From assembly GCA_022562085.1 (NCBI GenBank), contig JADFPY010000011.1, forward strand, positions 1-37,960: DNA of 37,960 nt, read 5' to 3'. This DNA is from a candidate division KSB1 bacterium. Its GTDB lineage: Bacteria > Zhuqueibacterota > Zhuqueibacteria > Oceanimicrobiales > Oceanimicrobiaceae. The notes under the pieces are model-generated. The model saw nothing but the letters and a program-made list of their open reading frames with translations, did not search any database and was not told the DNA's origin. This document shows positions 7,134 to 15,437 of the stretch, piece after piece. Numbering within the stretch: the first letter of the stretch is position 1; the number at the start of each line of letters is the position of its first letter. The translations under genes and the position numbers were made by a program.

Positions 7134-8507
7134 TCAAATGTCCGCATCTTCTACATAGTATTTATTCAATTTGTTGTGCATTGTTTTCAAACTGATTCCC
7201 AATATTTGGGCGGCTTTGGTTTTATTGTTATGGGTCATTTTTAATGTTTTGAAGATTACGTCCTTCTCAATTTCCTGTAGTTCTCTGCCCAGCTCAATAC
7301 TTTCCCCGCTTTTTTTTTGTGGCGCTGCTAAAATATGTTTCGGAAAGTGTTTTAATTCCACGGTGTCCCCCTCGCACAGAATGACAGTCCGTTCTACCAG
7401 ATTCTTTAATTCCCTAATATTTCCGGGCCAATGATATTTTCTCAAAACCTCCAGACATTCGGGAGAAAAGCCTTTTACTTCTTTTTTGTTTCTCTCATTG
7501 AAGATTTTTAGAAATTCATTAATGAGCGGCAGCAGATCGCTCATTCTTTCTCTGAGGGAGGGGAGCTCAATTTCCATAACGCTTAAGCGAAAATAGAGGT
7601 CTTCCCTCAAAAGTCCATTTTTGATTGCTTTTTGAATCTTGCGATTTGTGGCAGCGACCACTCTGACATCAACGGTGACTTCCTTTGTACCGCCCAGACG
7701 CCTAAAGCTCATTTCTTCCAGAACACGCAGCAGCTTGGTTTGTGTATCATTCGGCATTTCACCGATTTCATCGAGGAAAAGGGTGCCACCGTCCGCCATC
7801 TCAAAACAGCCCGGCTTTTCCTTGAGCGCACCGGTAAACGCGCCCTTTTCATGACCGAACAATTCATTTTCCAGAATATCACGTGGAAGGGCAGAGCAGT
7901 TTATGGCGATAAACGGACCCTTCAGCCGGCTGCTTTTTTGATGAATTGCGCGGGCGACCAATTCTTTTCCCGTGCCGCTTTCGCCCGTAATTAACACACT
8001 CGCAGACGTGTCTGCTACCGCATCAATTAAATGATAAACTTCGTTGATTTTTTCGTCCTGGCCAACCATATCATTATACCGAGATAAGCTCTGAACTTTT
8101 TGCTCGAGCTCTTTATTTTTTTTCACTAAACTTTGATGCTCGAGAGCTTTTGCGATGATTGTCCGCAGTCGGTTTGGGTCGACCGGTTTGTCTAAATAAT
8201 CGTAAGCGCCTGACTTGATTGCTTTCACGGTTGTTTCGGTACTTCCTTTTCCGGATATCATGATCACAGTTGTCGACAGACCCGTTTTATTAATCTCATT
8301 CAAAATTTGCAATCCGTCCAAACCCGGCATGACTAAATCAAGAAGAGCGATATCAAAAGGTTTTTCTTCTATCTGTTTTAGGGCCTCTTTGCCATCATTC
8401 ACAGTTGTTGTTTCATATCCCTCCAATTCGAGTAATTCTGCAAGGCCTACTGTTATCGAAGGTTCGTCATCAGCGATGAGGATTTGATATTTTACATTGC
8501 TTCCCAT
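7134..8507 (-). CDS. NtrC-family sigma54-dependent response regulator
   Basis: The protein has 457 residues with the full three-domain NtrC layout. The receiver (about 5-120) has D13/D14, phosphoacceptor D57 (ALLDLVMPG), S85 and K107. The AAA+ domain (about 145-380) has Walker A GESGTGKE at 175-182, the sigma54-contacting loop GAFTGA at 222-227 and Walker B LFLDEIGE at 243-250. The C-terminal Fis-type helix-turn-helix is at about 410-452 (NNKTKAAQILGISLKTMHNKL). Phosphorylation by the kinase encoded 12 bases upstream should drive oligomerisation and open-complex formation at sigma54 promoters. One such promoter lies 150 bases downstream, before the LysM gene. The layout also matches FlrC/FleR flagellar regulators, which fits the FlgM-like gene upstream. 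Confidence 0.93.
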   Translation of the reverse strand: MGSNVKYQILIADDEPSITVGLAELLELEGYETTTVNDGKEALKQIEEKPFDIALLDLVMPGLDGLQILNEINKTGLSTTVIMISGKGSTETTVKAIKSGAYDYLDKPVDPNRLRTIIAKALEHQSLVKKNKELEQKVQSLSRYNDMVGQDEKINEVYHLIDAVADTSASVLITGESGTGKELVARAIHQKSSRLKGPFIAINCSALPRDILENELFGHEKGAFTGALKEKPGCFEMADGGTLFLDEIGEMPNDTQTKLLRVLEEMSFRRLGGTKEVTVDVRVVAATNRKIQKAIKNGLLREDLYFRLSVMEIELPSLRERMSDLLPLINEFLKIFNERNKKEVKGFSPECLEVLRKYHWPGNIRELKNLVERTVILCEGDTVELKHFPKHILAAPQKKSGESIELGRELQEIEKDVIFKTLKMTHNNKTKAAQILGISLKTMHNKLNKYYVEDADI

Positions 8508-8519
8508 TGGGTTGCTGGC

Positions 8520-9956
8520 TTAAAGTGATTGCAGGGAAATAATTATGGTGGTTCCCTTATCTAATTTACTGTCCAATTGCATTTGTCCCCCATTGGCTTC
8601 CACAATTCGCTTGCTAATCGGCAAGCCTAAACCTGTACCATTTTTTTTAGTTGTAAAATAGAGATCAAAAATTTGCTGCAATTGTTCCTTGGCAATCCCT
8701 GTGCCGGTATCCTTAATAGACACCAAAACTTTCTTTCGTTTTGCCCAGGAGCGAATGTTGACCTTACCGCCTTCGCCGGTTGCCTGAACCGCATTGATGA
8801 GGAGATTGTGAAGCGCCTGCTGAAATTGTCCCCGGTCAATCAGAATATCACTCAGATTTTTACCCAGCCGCGTTTCGATGCTTATCTTCGATTTTTCAGC
8901 TTCCGGGGCCACCATTTCACAAACATCTTTGATGAGATTGTTGATTTTCAGCCGCTCCTTACGCGGCACGCCCGGGCGGACATAGCTTAGAAAACCTTGA
9001 ATAACTTCCTGAAGATGGTCAATTTCATGTTCGAGAATTTCTGAATGTTTAAGAAGATCTTTTTTCGGTTTACCTTTTTGTACTTTTGTTTTAAGAACGT
9101 CCAGATTAATGCCCAACGCATGCAATGGGTTCTTCACTTCATGTGCCATCATGTCCATATATCGAGAGAATGTTTTCATTTCATTAAGCAAAACATTTTT
9201 TCTTTGCACGGCGTTTCTTTGCACCGAATCCAATTGCTCCAACCTTTGCAGCGCGAGATTTACTTTTTCATAGACCTTTGCGAAGGGGTCGTTTTTTTTG
9301 ATTTTCAGCCGGTGACCGTATTTCCTTTTATCGATTTGGGTCATGGCTTTTTCGATGATGCGCATCGGTGAACTCAAAACTTTGGACCATATAAGCGACA
9401 AAAATATGACCACTAAAATTCCCGCAAAACCAAGTAAATACCATTTTATTTTCAAACTATGGATAATACTGCTAACTCGCACAGTCGGATCTATTCTCAG
9501 CACGCAGGTAAGATTTTTTGGGACGGGAAGTAGCCAGACGGCCTCAAAACTTTCCGAATTCTTTGTCTTAATTACTGCTATTTCTTGAGCACCAATTTTT
9601 ACTAAACTGTCAATTGCAACAGACACCGTGGCATTTTTAGAATATAATGAAAACAAAATTTGCCTTGTTTCACTGAGTAAGAAAACTTCTTCAATTTCCT
9701 TATGTCCGTTTAATTCGTTTAAAAGATACTGTCGGAATTGTTTATCACTTGCCGCTGACCATTTGCTTGAGGGGTCAAGCTGAGCGCCTGCAGAATTGAT
9801 TGCCGATTTGACTTTTTCTGCCAGCAAATAAACATTTTGCTCTGAAAGAACTTTTTGGGAAGATGAAAGCCCCCAATAAGAAAAGTAAACCGTAAGTCCG
9901 AAAAACAAGCCAAAGAAGATTAATAAAATAATTAGCTGTTTGGGGAGTAACCTCAT
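8520..9956 (-). CDS. Membrane sensor histidine kinase
   Basis: The protein has 478 residues: transmembrane helix 1 at about 8-28, an extracytoplasmic region of about 140 residues (30-170) with no recognised ligand motif, transmembrane helix 2 at about 172-191, then a HAMP-like linker. The HisKA helix carries phosphoacceptor H272 (MMAHEVKNPLHALGINLD). The HATPase domain shows the N box (LHNLLINAVQAT), G1 (DTGTGIAKEQL) and G2 (GTGLGLPISKRIV). It pairs with the NtrC-type regulator 12 bases downstream, giving a classic orthodox two-component pair. A weak AAGG precedes the ATG. The signal sensed is unknown. Confidence 0.92.
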   Translation of the reverse strand: MRLLPKQLIILLIFFGLFFGLTVYFSYWGLSSSQKVLSEQNVYLLAEKVKSAINSAGAQLDPSSKWSAASDKQFRQYLLNELNGHKEIEEVFLLSETRQILFSLYSKNATVSVAIDSLVKIGAQEIAVIKTKNSESFEAVWLLPVPKNLTCVLRIDPTVRVSSIIHSLKIKWYLLGFAGILVVIFLSLIWSKVLSSPMRIIEKAMTQIDKRKYGHRLKIKKNDPFAKVYEKVNLALQRLEQLDSVQRNAVQRKNVLLNEMKTFSRYMDMMAHEVKNPLHALGINLDVLKTKVQKGKPKKDLLKHSEILEHEIDHLQEVIQGFLSYVRPGVPRKERLKINNLIKDVCEMVAPEAEKSKISIETRLGKNLSDILIDRGQFQQALHNLLINAVQATGEGGKVNIRSWAKRKKVLVSIKDTGTGIAKEQLQQIFDLYFTTKKNGTGLGLPISKRIVEANGGQMQLDSKLDKGTTIIISLQSL

Positions 9957-10128
9957 TGCCTTTTGGAGAAAGATTTGTAATAAAGAGAAGAATTAATTAA
10001 GGACAAAAATAATGTCAATGGGTCAGAATGTCAAGAGAAAATTCCAACTGTAAATTCGAAATAGAGGTGAATAAAGCCATAGTAGCGGAGTAAGTCCAGA
10101 CAACAATTTCCTGGCAGAGAAAACAATT

Positions 10129-10266
10129 TTATTTTTTAATATTCAATTCTTTAAAAACTTTGTCGGCTATGATTTTAAAAATTTCATACTGGAAATAAAA
10201 CCCTCCCCTGATGCGGTTTTGAATTTCGGTTAATCTTGTCTTGTCGAGACTGGAAAATGCACTCAT
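10129..10266 (-). CDS. flgM: FlgM-like anti-sigma28 factor (small protein)
   Basis: A 45-residue protein. It resembles the C-terminal, sigma28-binding half of FlgM (family pattern R-x-x-E-I-x-x-x-I-x-x-G-x-Y, then IADKxxxEL): here RLTEIQNRIRGGFY is followed by IIADKVFKEL. FlgM proteins are usually 70-100 residues, with a disordered N-terminal half used for export; that half is reduced to about ten residues here. AGGAG five bases before the ATG is among the best ribosome binding sites in the window. A sigma28-type promoter lies upstream at 10440-10466, matching the usual control of flgM by the factor it inhibits. It lies 172 bases upstream of the histidine kinase gene on the same strand. The resemblance is by eye; it could instead be a different short helical regulator. 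Confidence 0.72.
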   Translation of the reverse strand: MSAFSSLDKTRLTEIQNRIRGGFYFQYEIFKIIADKVFKELNIKK

Positions 10267-10333
10267 TTTTGCTCCTGGTTCGGCGTCGGGTTAGTAATTG
10301 TTCTGAATTCCGTCTCAAGTCAGTGTGGTTAAC

Positions 10334-10369
10334 TCATTCCTCTTCTTGAGGAGATTTTTTTCGGACCAA
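10334..10369 (-). CDS. Possible 11-residue leader peptide upstream of the FlgM-like gene
   Basis: A TTG start preceded by AGGAG at a five-base spacing (10375-10379) opens a frame encoding MVRKKSPQEEE and a TGA. The site AGGAGTAAAATTG closely copies the one before the FlgM-like gene (AGGAGCAAAAATG). It lies in the long leader of about 165 bases between the sigma28-type promoter and that gene. It may be a regulatory leader or chance. Confidence 0.2.
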   Translation of the reverse strand: MVRKKSPQEEE

Positions 10370-10439
10370 TTTTACTCCTTTCGGTTTTTCGCGGGCTAAA
10401 AAAGATTAGGAGTAAGGTTTATTTTATCAATTACTTAAC

Positions 10440-10466
10440 TTATCGGTTAATTATTACAGTTCTTTA
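10440..10466 (-). promoter_or_regulatory. Sigma28 (FliA)-type promoter
   Basis: On the minus strand TAAA (10466-10463), a 15-base spacer, then ACCGATAA (10447-10440). The FliA consensus is TAAA-N15-GCCGATAA, so only one base differs and the spacing is exact. It points at the FlgM-like gene, with initiation expected near 10430. The region lies between that gene and the terminator of the upstream lipoprotein gene, so this is the natural place for its promoter. Confidence 0.65.
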
Positions 10467-10489
10467 ATTAAATAATTTTGTAACAGGAG

Positions 10490-10524
10490 GATAAAATAAA
10501 AGAGCCGTCCATAAAGAACGGCTC
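10490..10524 (-). terminator. Rho-independent terminator of the TAtT-like lipoprotein gene
   Basis: On the minus strand the stem GAGCCGT (10524-10518) pairs with ACGGCTC (10508-10502) around a nine-base loop, followed directly by TTTTATTTTAT. It lies about 125 bases after the stop codon of the lipoprotein gene and isolates it from the sigma28-type promoter downstream. Confidence 0.75.
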
Positions 10525-10573
10525 GGAGGAGGAAGGAAATCGTTAAAACTATCTCTTTAATTCCACTTACGAC

Positions 10574-10645
10574 TTTGCTCAAAAAAATGTTTCAATTAAA
10601 TTTTTAAAAAGGATTCTACGGTTAAAGGAAGTTTCTTTGAGCAAA
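10574..10645. repeat. Spaced 10-bp inverted repeat in the lipoprotein 3' region
   Basis: TTTGCTCAAA at 10574-10583 and its exact reverse complement TTTGAGCAAA at 10636-10645 flank 52 bases just after the lipoprotein stop codon. It could fold the transcript's 3' end; no function can be assigned. Confidence 0.4.
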
Positions 10646-10647
10646 AC

Positions 10648-11448
10648 TTATTGCGGCTTTTCTAATTTTTTTGAAAGCAGGGCAGCACGATTTCGCCAAT
10701 CTTTCTGTTCGGTTGGTTCACTGTATTTGGAGTAAGAGGTGTTTAGAAGATTGAGCATTTTTTCTGCTTGGCTGAATTTACCAATTTTGATATAACTCTC
10801 TGCCAAAAAGAGCAGGTTTTCAGGGTAATCCTTTGAAATTTTGTATGCTTTTTCTAAATGAAAAACCGCTCTTCGCGAGCTGCCAATTCCCGCTGGTGGT
10901 CCAGGAGCACGCAGATAAAGCGCACCCAAAACACGATGGGGGCCGCCGTGATCAAAAGCAGGATCTAGATCGATTGCGATACTTAAATCCTTGCGAATTC
11001 GGTTCAAAGAATTTTTGGCTAGGAGTTTGTTCTGCTGCGAAAAGAGACCCACTGCAATTCCCCTGTAGTAGAATCCCTCGGCCCGCTGTTTGTCTATATC
11101 AATTGTACGTTTCGACAGTGAGATTGCTTCATTCGCGAATTTTGATTTCTCGATTTTTGTGTCCAGGTGATAAGAGAGCCAGATACCAAACCTGGCGGCT
11201 CGAATAAAATATTCGCAGCGATCCGGATTGTTTTTACTGCTTTGACTGGCCGCCTTTTTCATTAGTTTGTAAGCATCCAGTACATTGTGTGCTTTCCGTG
11301 GAGAAATGGCAAATCGGGATTCTGCCTGTACTGCAAGGACCTTTATATTTTTAGCGACATCGGGTTTTTGGGTTGATATTTGTTTATTTTGGCAGCTAAA
11401 TAAAATGAGTAAGATTGAAATTAGAAGTTTTCGTATTTGTTGAGACAC
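10648..11448 (-). CDS. TAtT-like TPR lipoprotein
   Basis: The protein has 266 residues, with a lipoprotein signal ending in the lipobox LFSC (Cys19), so it is probably membrane-anchored and periplasmic. Helical repeats fill the rest. The block DHGGPHRVLGALYLRAPG, then GSSRRAVFHLEKA and LAESYIKIGKFSQAEKML, is typical of the TAtT family, the TPR 'T' component that in Treponema partners the binding protein of TRAP transporters. The start is a GTG with AGGA seven bases upstream. No TRAP membrane subunits are nearby; instead a PhnD-like binding protein and an RND exporter precede it on the same strand. A role in passing a hydrophobic ligand is inferred. A terminator follows the gene. Confidence 0.78.
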   Translation of the reverse strand: MSQQIRKLLISILLILFSCQNKQISTQKPDVAKNIKVLAVQAESRFAISPRKAHNVLDAYKLMKKAASQSSKNNPDRCEYFIRAARFGIWLSYHLDTKIEKSKFANEAISLSKRTIDIDKQRAEGFYYRGIAVGLFSQQNKLLAKNSLNRIRKDLSIAIDLDPAFDHGGPHRVLGALYLRAPGPPAGIGSSRRAVFHLEKAYKISKDYPENLLFLAESYIKIGKFSQAEKMLNLLNTSYSKYSEPTEQKDWRNRAALLSKKLEKPQ

Positions 11449-11604
11449 TTTGTTTTCCTAAGTAAAATTGATCTGAGAATTGAATACAGGACCCAGAATA
11501 GCACCGGGAGCAAGAACCGACCCCTGATCGTTTTAAGAAACTGAATTACTTTTTTCAGTGTGTTCGTTGCGTTTCAGTGTTAACGTTTCTTTGCTTTACC
11601 GATA

Positions 11605-12489
11605 CTATTTTTCAGAAAAATATTTTTCGATTGTTTTCGTCAACAAATCCGAATTGATTTTAGTAAAACCAGATGATTGCATGATGCTGAGAATATCCAG
11701 GCCGGGTTGATTATTTTTCATATTTACTAAAACTTCCCGAAATTGACTTTTAAGCTTGTCTGTCCATTTAGAACCCATGGTGATCACCAAATCGCGAGGA
11801 AGCGGTTCCGAAGTCCAGATGATTTTCAACTCCGGCCAAACGAATTCATCGTCCTGAAAAAACTTTTTAAGTTCGTTATCTAAAAGCAAGGCAGATACGG
11901 CAAGCATTTCACCGGTGGCAATTCCACCACTTGCTTCTTCGATTAGAAAAAATAATTCATCAGCAAGGTTTTCCGAGGTCTTAACCAGAAAATAACTTTC
12001 TGGCTGAAATTGAAGCGGAAACACAACTCGTTTCAAGTACTCCCGGTCAATTGAAAAGACTGTCGCCACTATCTGATTTTTTAATCCCTGCAAAGTGGAA
12101 ACACCGTTCTTTGAAGTCACCAAATAAAATCGCTCTTCAGATTTACCAAATCTAGGAATTTGTAAAATAGGGGTTGCTTTTTCAGGGGTTTCGTAAAGAA
12201 ATTCGAGATAAAACCCTGGTGGTGCAAAAACGAAATCCGGGTTGTGCTTGTTTAAAACGAATTTTGCAGAATCTCGATTGTTTGCAATCCAGCCGTGGAC
12301 GGATTTATTGTTAAAATAGTTGAAGTGTTGCTTGAAATAATCGGCAAAGCTTTCAAGAAACTCCGAAGCCAACTGCTGGTTCGCAGACTCATCACCGTAT
12401 TTGACGATCAGGAAATTGATGGTTTGATTTTGCTGTCCAAATAAGGAGGAACAGGGCAAAAGCAAAAGAAGAAGTAATTTTACTTTCAT
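11605..12489 (-). CDS. Periplasmic binding protein, PhnD/phosphonate-like type
   Basis: The protein has about 294 residues with a signal peptide (MKVKLLLLLLLPCSSLFGQ). The fold is that of type 2 periplasmic binding proteins of the PhnD/TAXI kind: an opening strand INFLIVKYGDES, PDFVFAPPGFYLEFL, and a second lobe beginning VATVFSIDREYLKRVVFP, with WTSEPLPRDLVITMGSKW near the end. Two ATGs lie nine bases apart; GAGGAG abuts the first (12498) and sits nine bases before the second (12489), so the second is chosen. It begins just after the RND gene, whose stop overlaps its ribosome binding site, so the two are co-expressed. No ABC permease or ATPase is present. The ligand is unknown; phosphonate is not implied. 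Confidence 0.72.
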   Translation of the reverse strand: MKVKLLLLLLLPCSSLFGQQNQTINFLIVKYGDESANQQLASEFLESFADYFKQHFNYFNNKSVHGWIANNRDSAKFVLNKHNPDFVFAPPGFYLEFLYETPEKATPILQIPRFGKSEERFYLVTSKNGVSTLQGLKNQIVATVFSIDREYLKRVVFPLQFQPESYFLVKTSENLADELFFLIEEASGGIATGEMLAVSALLLDNELKKFFQDDEFVWPELKIIWTSEPLPRDLVITMGSKWTDKLKSQFREVLVNMKNNQPGLDILSIMQSSGFTKINSDLLTKTIEKYFSEK

Positions 12490-12502
12490 TTTTACCATCT
12501 CC

Positions 12503-15196
12503 TCAGTCTTTTTTCATGAAAAGTTTAAGGGCTGCAGGAAGGAAGACCAGGGAGGCTAAGAGGCAAAATGAAATTCCGAGAAAAAGCACCAAACCGAGCG
12601 ATCTAACCCCAAGATGGTCACTGGTTGCCAAAATCCCAAATCCGACAATGGTCGTCATCGAGCTGAGGAAAACCGCTTTCCCGGCTCTTTGAAAGGTCTG
12701 CGGGTTTTTATCCTGCCACGCCTTAACCAGGTGAATGCCGCTGTCAACGCCAATGCCGATGAGAATAGGGAGAGCAAAGAAATTGGTGAAGTTCCAATGA
12801 ATCCGATACCAGGTCATGATTCCGAGTAAGAGTCCCACACTGGTAATGAGGGGCAGGAGACTGAGAAGCGTGCTGCGAACCGAGCGTGACCAAATCAGAA
12901 GCAGCACAAGAATCGCTGCTAAAGAATAGCCGCTGGCCTGCAGAAAACTCCGAATGATCGACTGGCCGTTTTCATAAAGGCTCACAAGTTCACCTGCAAT
13001 GTTAGGCTCAATACCTCTAGCTTTTTGCACAAATTCCTCTAAATTTGCCTGCTCCCAAACATTTTTGGCCGGATAAATAAATAAAGCCAAAGAACCATTT
13101 TTCCCCAAGAATCGGCTTTTGAGAGATTCCGGAAGTCGGTCGATAGAGAGTGGCGGCGGACAGAAAAAACTCTGCAATTCCGGAACTCTGTCTTTTAAAT
13201 CCAGAGAGACTTTGTTTTCGAGTTTAGTCAATTTTAATTTCAATTTTTCCGGGGGTAGAATATTTATGGTTCGGTAAAGAGAGCTTAGTTCGTTTTCAAG
13301 ATCCGCGAGCGCAGTTTTGGCTTCTAGGTTGGCGTTGCGGTACTTGCGAATTGTTTGGCGGAAATTCCAAATTTGCCGCTTAAACGCAACGGTTGAATGC
13401 AGGCCGGGTTGCTCAATTTTAATGGCCCCAACTTGCTCGCACAAAGATGCTAAAATTTCCCGTTTCTCAAGTTCGTTTGATGGGTATAGACTTTCCGTGG
13501 CTTCAACCCATCCAGGTGAATCATCAAAAATGTTTTGCATGCGCTCTAATGAATTTCGATCTTTAAACGTGCATATCGCAAATAATGAGCGGTCACCAGT
13601 GGAGAGCAAAATACGCTGCCAGCGATTGGCTTGACTGTCCATCGCTTGCAGGTTTAACAGATTGGTGTCGAAGGTATACTGCCCGAAAAAGTATCCCAAG
13701 CCGAGTAAAAGCACTGAGACCACAGCTATCCATCTGGCTGTTTTAAAATTGAGGCGGGAAATGATAATCCCAATCGGATTGAAAAAAATATTTTTTTTCG
13801 TCTTGAGCAATTCTTGACGGGTGTCCAGAAGAAAAAGCATGGCTGGGTAAACCACAACCATGCATATCAGGCAAATGATTAGACCGGAACCGGCGATTAT
13901 CCCAAGTTCCGCTAACCCGGCAAACTCAGTAAAACAGGCTGACAGAAAAGCAGTCGCCGTAGTTATTCCGCCCATCCATAAAGCGCCGCCGATTGAAGAG
14001 TACGTTACTTTGATTGCTTGGGCCGGAGTATCTCCTTCGGCCAGAGCATGTTCATAATGGGTCACAAAATGAATCGCAAAGTCGATGCCCAGGGCGACAA
14101 GAATGACTGTAAATATCATCGCCAGTAAATTCAAATGCCCGATTGTCAGCCAAACAACCCCAAATGTGATAGCAATGGCCAAGCAAAGGCAAGCCGCGGC
14201 AAGCGCAGGCCGGATGAAGTTTCGAAAAGCAAGAACGAATAGTAAGGTCACACAAAACAGGGCGATGACTGCACTGCGGGTGAAATCCTGATGCGCGGTT
14301 TTCAACTCTTCATACTCAAGTGCAGGCATGCCGGCAAGCCCGGCCTCTAACCCTAAAGACTCAGGGATTTCAGCCAGCGCATCTTTTAGAGCGGCTTCGG
14401 CGAATTCGATCACTTCAGCATAGCGATTTTGCTGACCCGAGTTTGCAGATACCGTTGCGAACGCAGTCAGCAACCTGCCGTCACGCGAGAAAATGAAACC
14501 ATCCGGGTCGAATCGGCCCTGACTTAAAAATGAATAAAAATCAGAGTTACTGCCATTTGTGGCGACAGACTGCTCGTCTGTCAACTCCTTCTGAAGCCAG
14601 CGAAGAAAATCAGTAAGTCCTGAGAGGACAATGGAAATTCGCTCCCGGTTTGTGGTAGCAGTGTCAGTTCCAATATTTTTGAACTCTTGGTTGAGGATTG
14701 CAAATACTTTTGAAAGGGAAGGGGAGTGCGCCCATTCTTCAAATTTGGGTAAGTGCTCATTCAGTACCTCACCGAGTTTCTGAAGATTTTCAAGCTGCAA
14801 ATAAAGCAGCGCCAGCGAATTCCATTCTGCGCTTTCAATGCGTTCCCAAACATTTGGAAAAAGCTCCGGACGCAGCCGCAATTGCTGGGCCCAGTGTTTT
14901 GCCAGAAGTTTCATCTGCTTGCGCTGTTCCGGGGTTGGAATGGCCCGAGTATCTTTTGTTTTTGCCACTAGAACCAAAACCTGTTCACCGCCAAATTCAT
15001 CACGGTATTCTTGATAAATTCGGTTTGTCTCCAATGCCTTGCTGACAAGCTGATCGCGGTCGGAGATGATAGGTAGTTTGAAAAAATAGATATAGCCTCC
15101 AGCTGCTGCTAGTAAAAATGCTATTAAGACAACGGTAAATGGGTAGCGGTAAGAGATTTCTGTTAAAAAATCAGGTATTTTGTAGAAGAATTTCAA
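12503..15196 (-). CDS. RND/MMPL-family exporter (HpnN-like)
   Basis: The protein has 897 residues in two similar halves, each with one transmembrane helix, a large periplasmic domain and a bundle of five helices, the plan of RND exporters of the MMPL/HpnN group. The signature VALGIDFAIHFVTHYEHAL (first half) recurs as IGIGVDSGIHLVKAW (second half), with the Gly-Asp that serves proton coupling in this family. Such proteins move lipids or hopanoids to the outer membrane. The start is a TTG whose bases overlap the TGA of the 80-residue gene upstream (TTGA); an in-frame TAA two codons earlier excludes a longer form. It is translationally close to the PhnD-like gene downstream. Substrate unknown. 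Confidence 0.87.
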   Translation of the reverse strand: MKFFYKIPDFLTEISYRYPFTVVLIAFLLAAAGGYIYFFKLPIISDRDQLVSKALETNRIYQEYRDEFGGEQVLVLVAKTKDTRAIPTPEQRKQMKLLAKHWAQQLRLRPELFPNVWERIESAEWNSLALLYLQLENLQKLGEVLNEHLPKFEEWAHSPSLSKVFAILNQEFKNIGTDTATTNRERISIVLSGLTDFLRWLQKELTDEQSVATNGSNSDFYSFLSQGRFDPDGFIFSRDGRLLTAFATVSANSGQQNRYAEVIEFAEAALKDALAEIPESLGLEAGLAGMPALEYEELKTAHQDFTRSAVIALFCVTLLFVLAFRNFIRPALAAACLCLAIAITFGVVWLTIGHLNLLAMIFTVILVALGIDFAIHFVTHYEHALAEGDTPAQAIKVTYSSIGGALWMGGITTATAFLSACFTEFAGLAELGIIAGSGLIICLICMVVVYPAMLFLLDTRQELLKTKKNIFFNPIGIIISRLNFKTARWIAVVSVLLLGLGYFFGQYTFDTNLLNLQAMDSQANRWQRILLSTGDRSLFAICTFKDRNSLERMQNIFDDSPGWVEATESLYPSNELEKREILASLCEQVGAIKIEQPGLHSTVAFKRQIWNFRQTIRKYRNANLEAKTALADLENELSSLYRTINILPPEKLKLKLTKLENKVSLDLKDRVPELQSFFCPPPLSIDRLPESLKSRFLGKNGSLALFIYPAKNVWEQANLEEFVQKARGIEPNIAGELVSLYENGQSIIRSFLQASGYSLAAILVLLLIWSRSVRSTLLSLLPLITSVGLLLGIMTWYRIHWNFTNFFALPILIGIGVDSGIHLVKAWQDKNPQTFQRAGKAVFLSSMTTIVGFGILATSDHLGVRSLGLVLFLGISFCLLASLVFLPAALKLFMKKD

Positions 15197-15435
15197 GGCT
15201 TATTTTCTCTATTAGCACTATGCAATCGGTGCTTATACTCATTAAACCCAAAGAAAAGACCTTTGAAAATTAAATCTGTAGTGATTTGATAGCTTTGCGA
15301 ACATATAAAGATTATCATCATGGCTATTACAAAAATAACTAAGCCAGGTTCTTGCTCAGGGGTTTGAGCTTTTTGCAATTGAAAAGAAAGTCTAAACATT
15401 AAACCAAGGTAGAAAACGAGAAGCCCCCAAAACAT
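15193..15435 (-). CDS. Small two-helix membrane protein, possibly an O-antigen ligase remnant
   Basis: The protein has 80 residues with two predicted transmembrane helices (about 2-18 and 31-47) and a basic C-terminal tail. It resembles by eye the last two helices of O-antigen ligase/polymerase proteins, so it could be the tail of a decayed gene, or a genuine small protein. Its TGA overlaps the TTG start of the RND exporter, which suggests translational coupling. It starts two bases after the end of the broken frame at 15438-15929. The composition is more AT-rich than the exporter. No clear function. Confidence 0.45.
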   Translation of the reverse strand: MFWGLLVFYLGLMFRLSFQLQKAQTPEQEPGLVIFVIAMMIIFICSQSYQITTDLIFKGLFFGFNEYKHRLHSANRENKP

Positions 15436-15437
15436 AC

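Noticed and set aside
10339-10358. TCCTC-TTCTT-GAGGA hairpin followed by T on the plus strand
   Set aside because: Only five base pairs, and no plus-strand gene ends there; it lies in the leader of the FlgM-like gene on the other strand.
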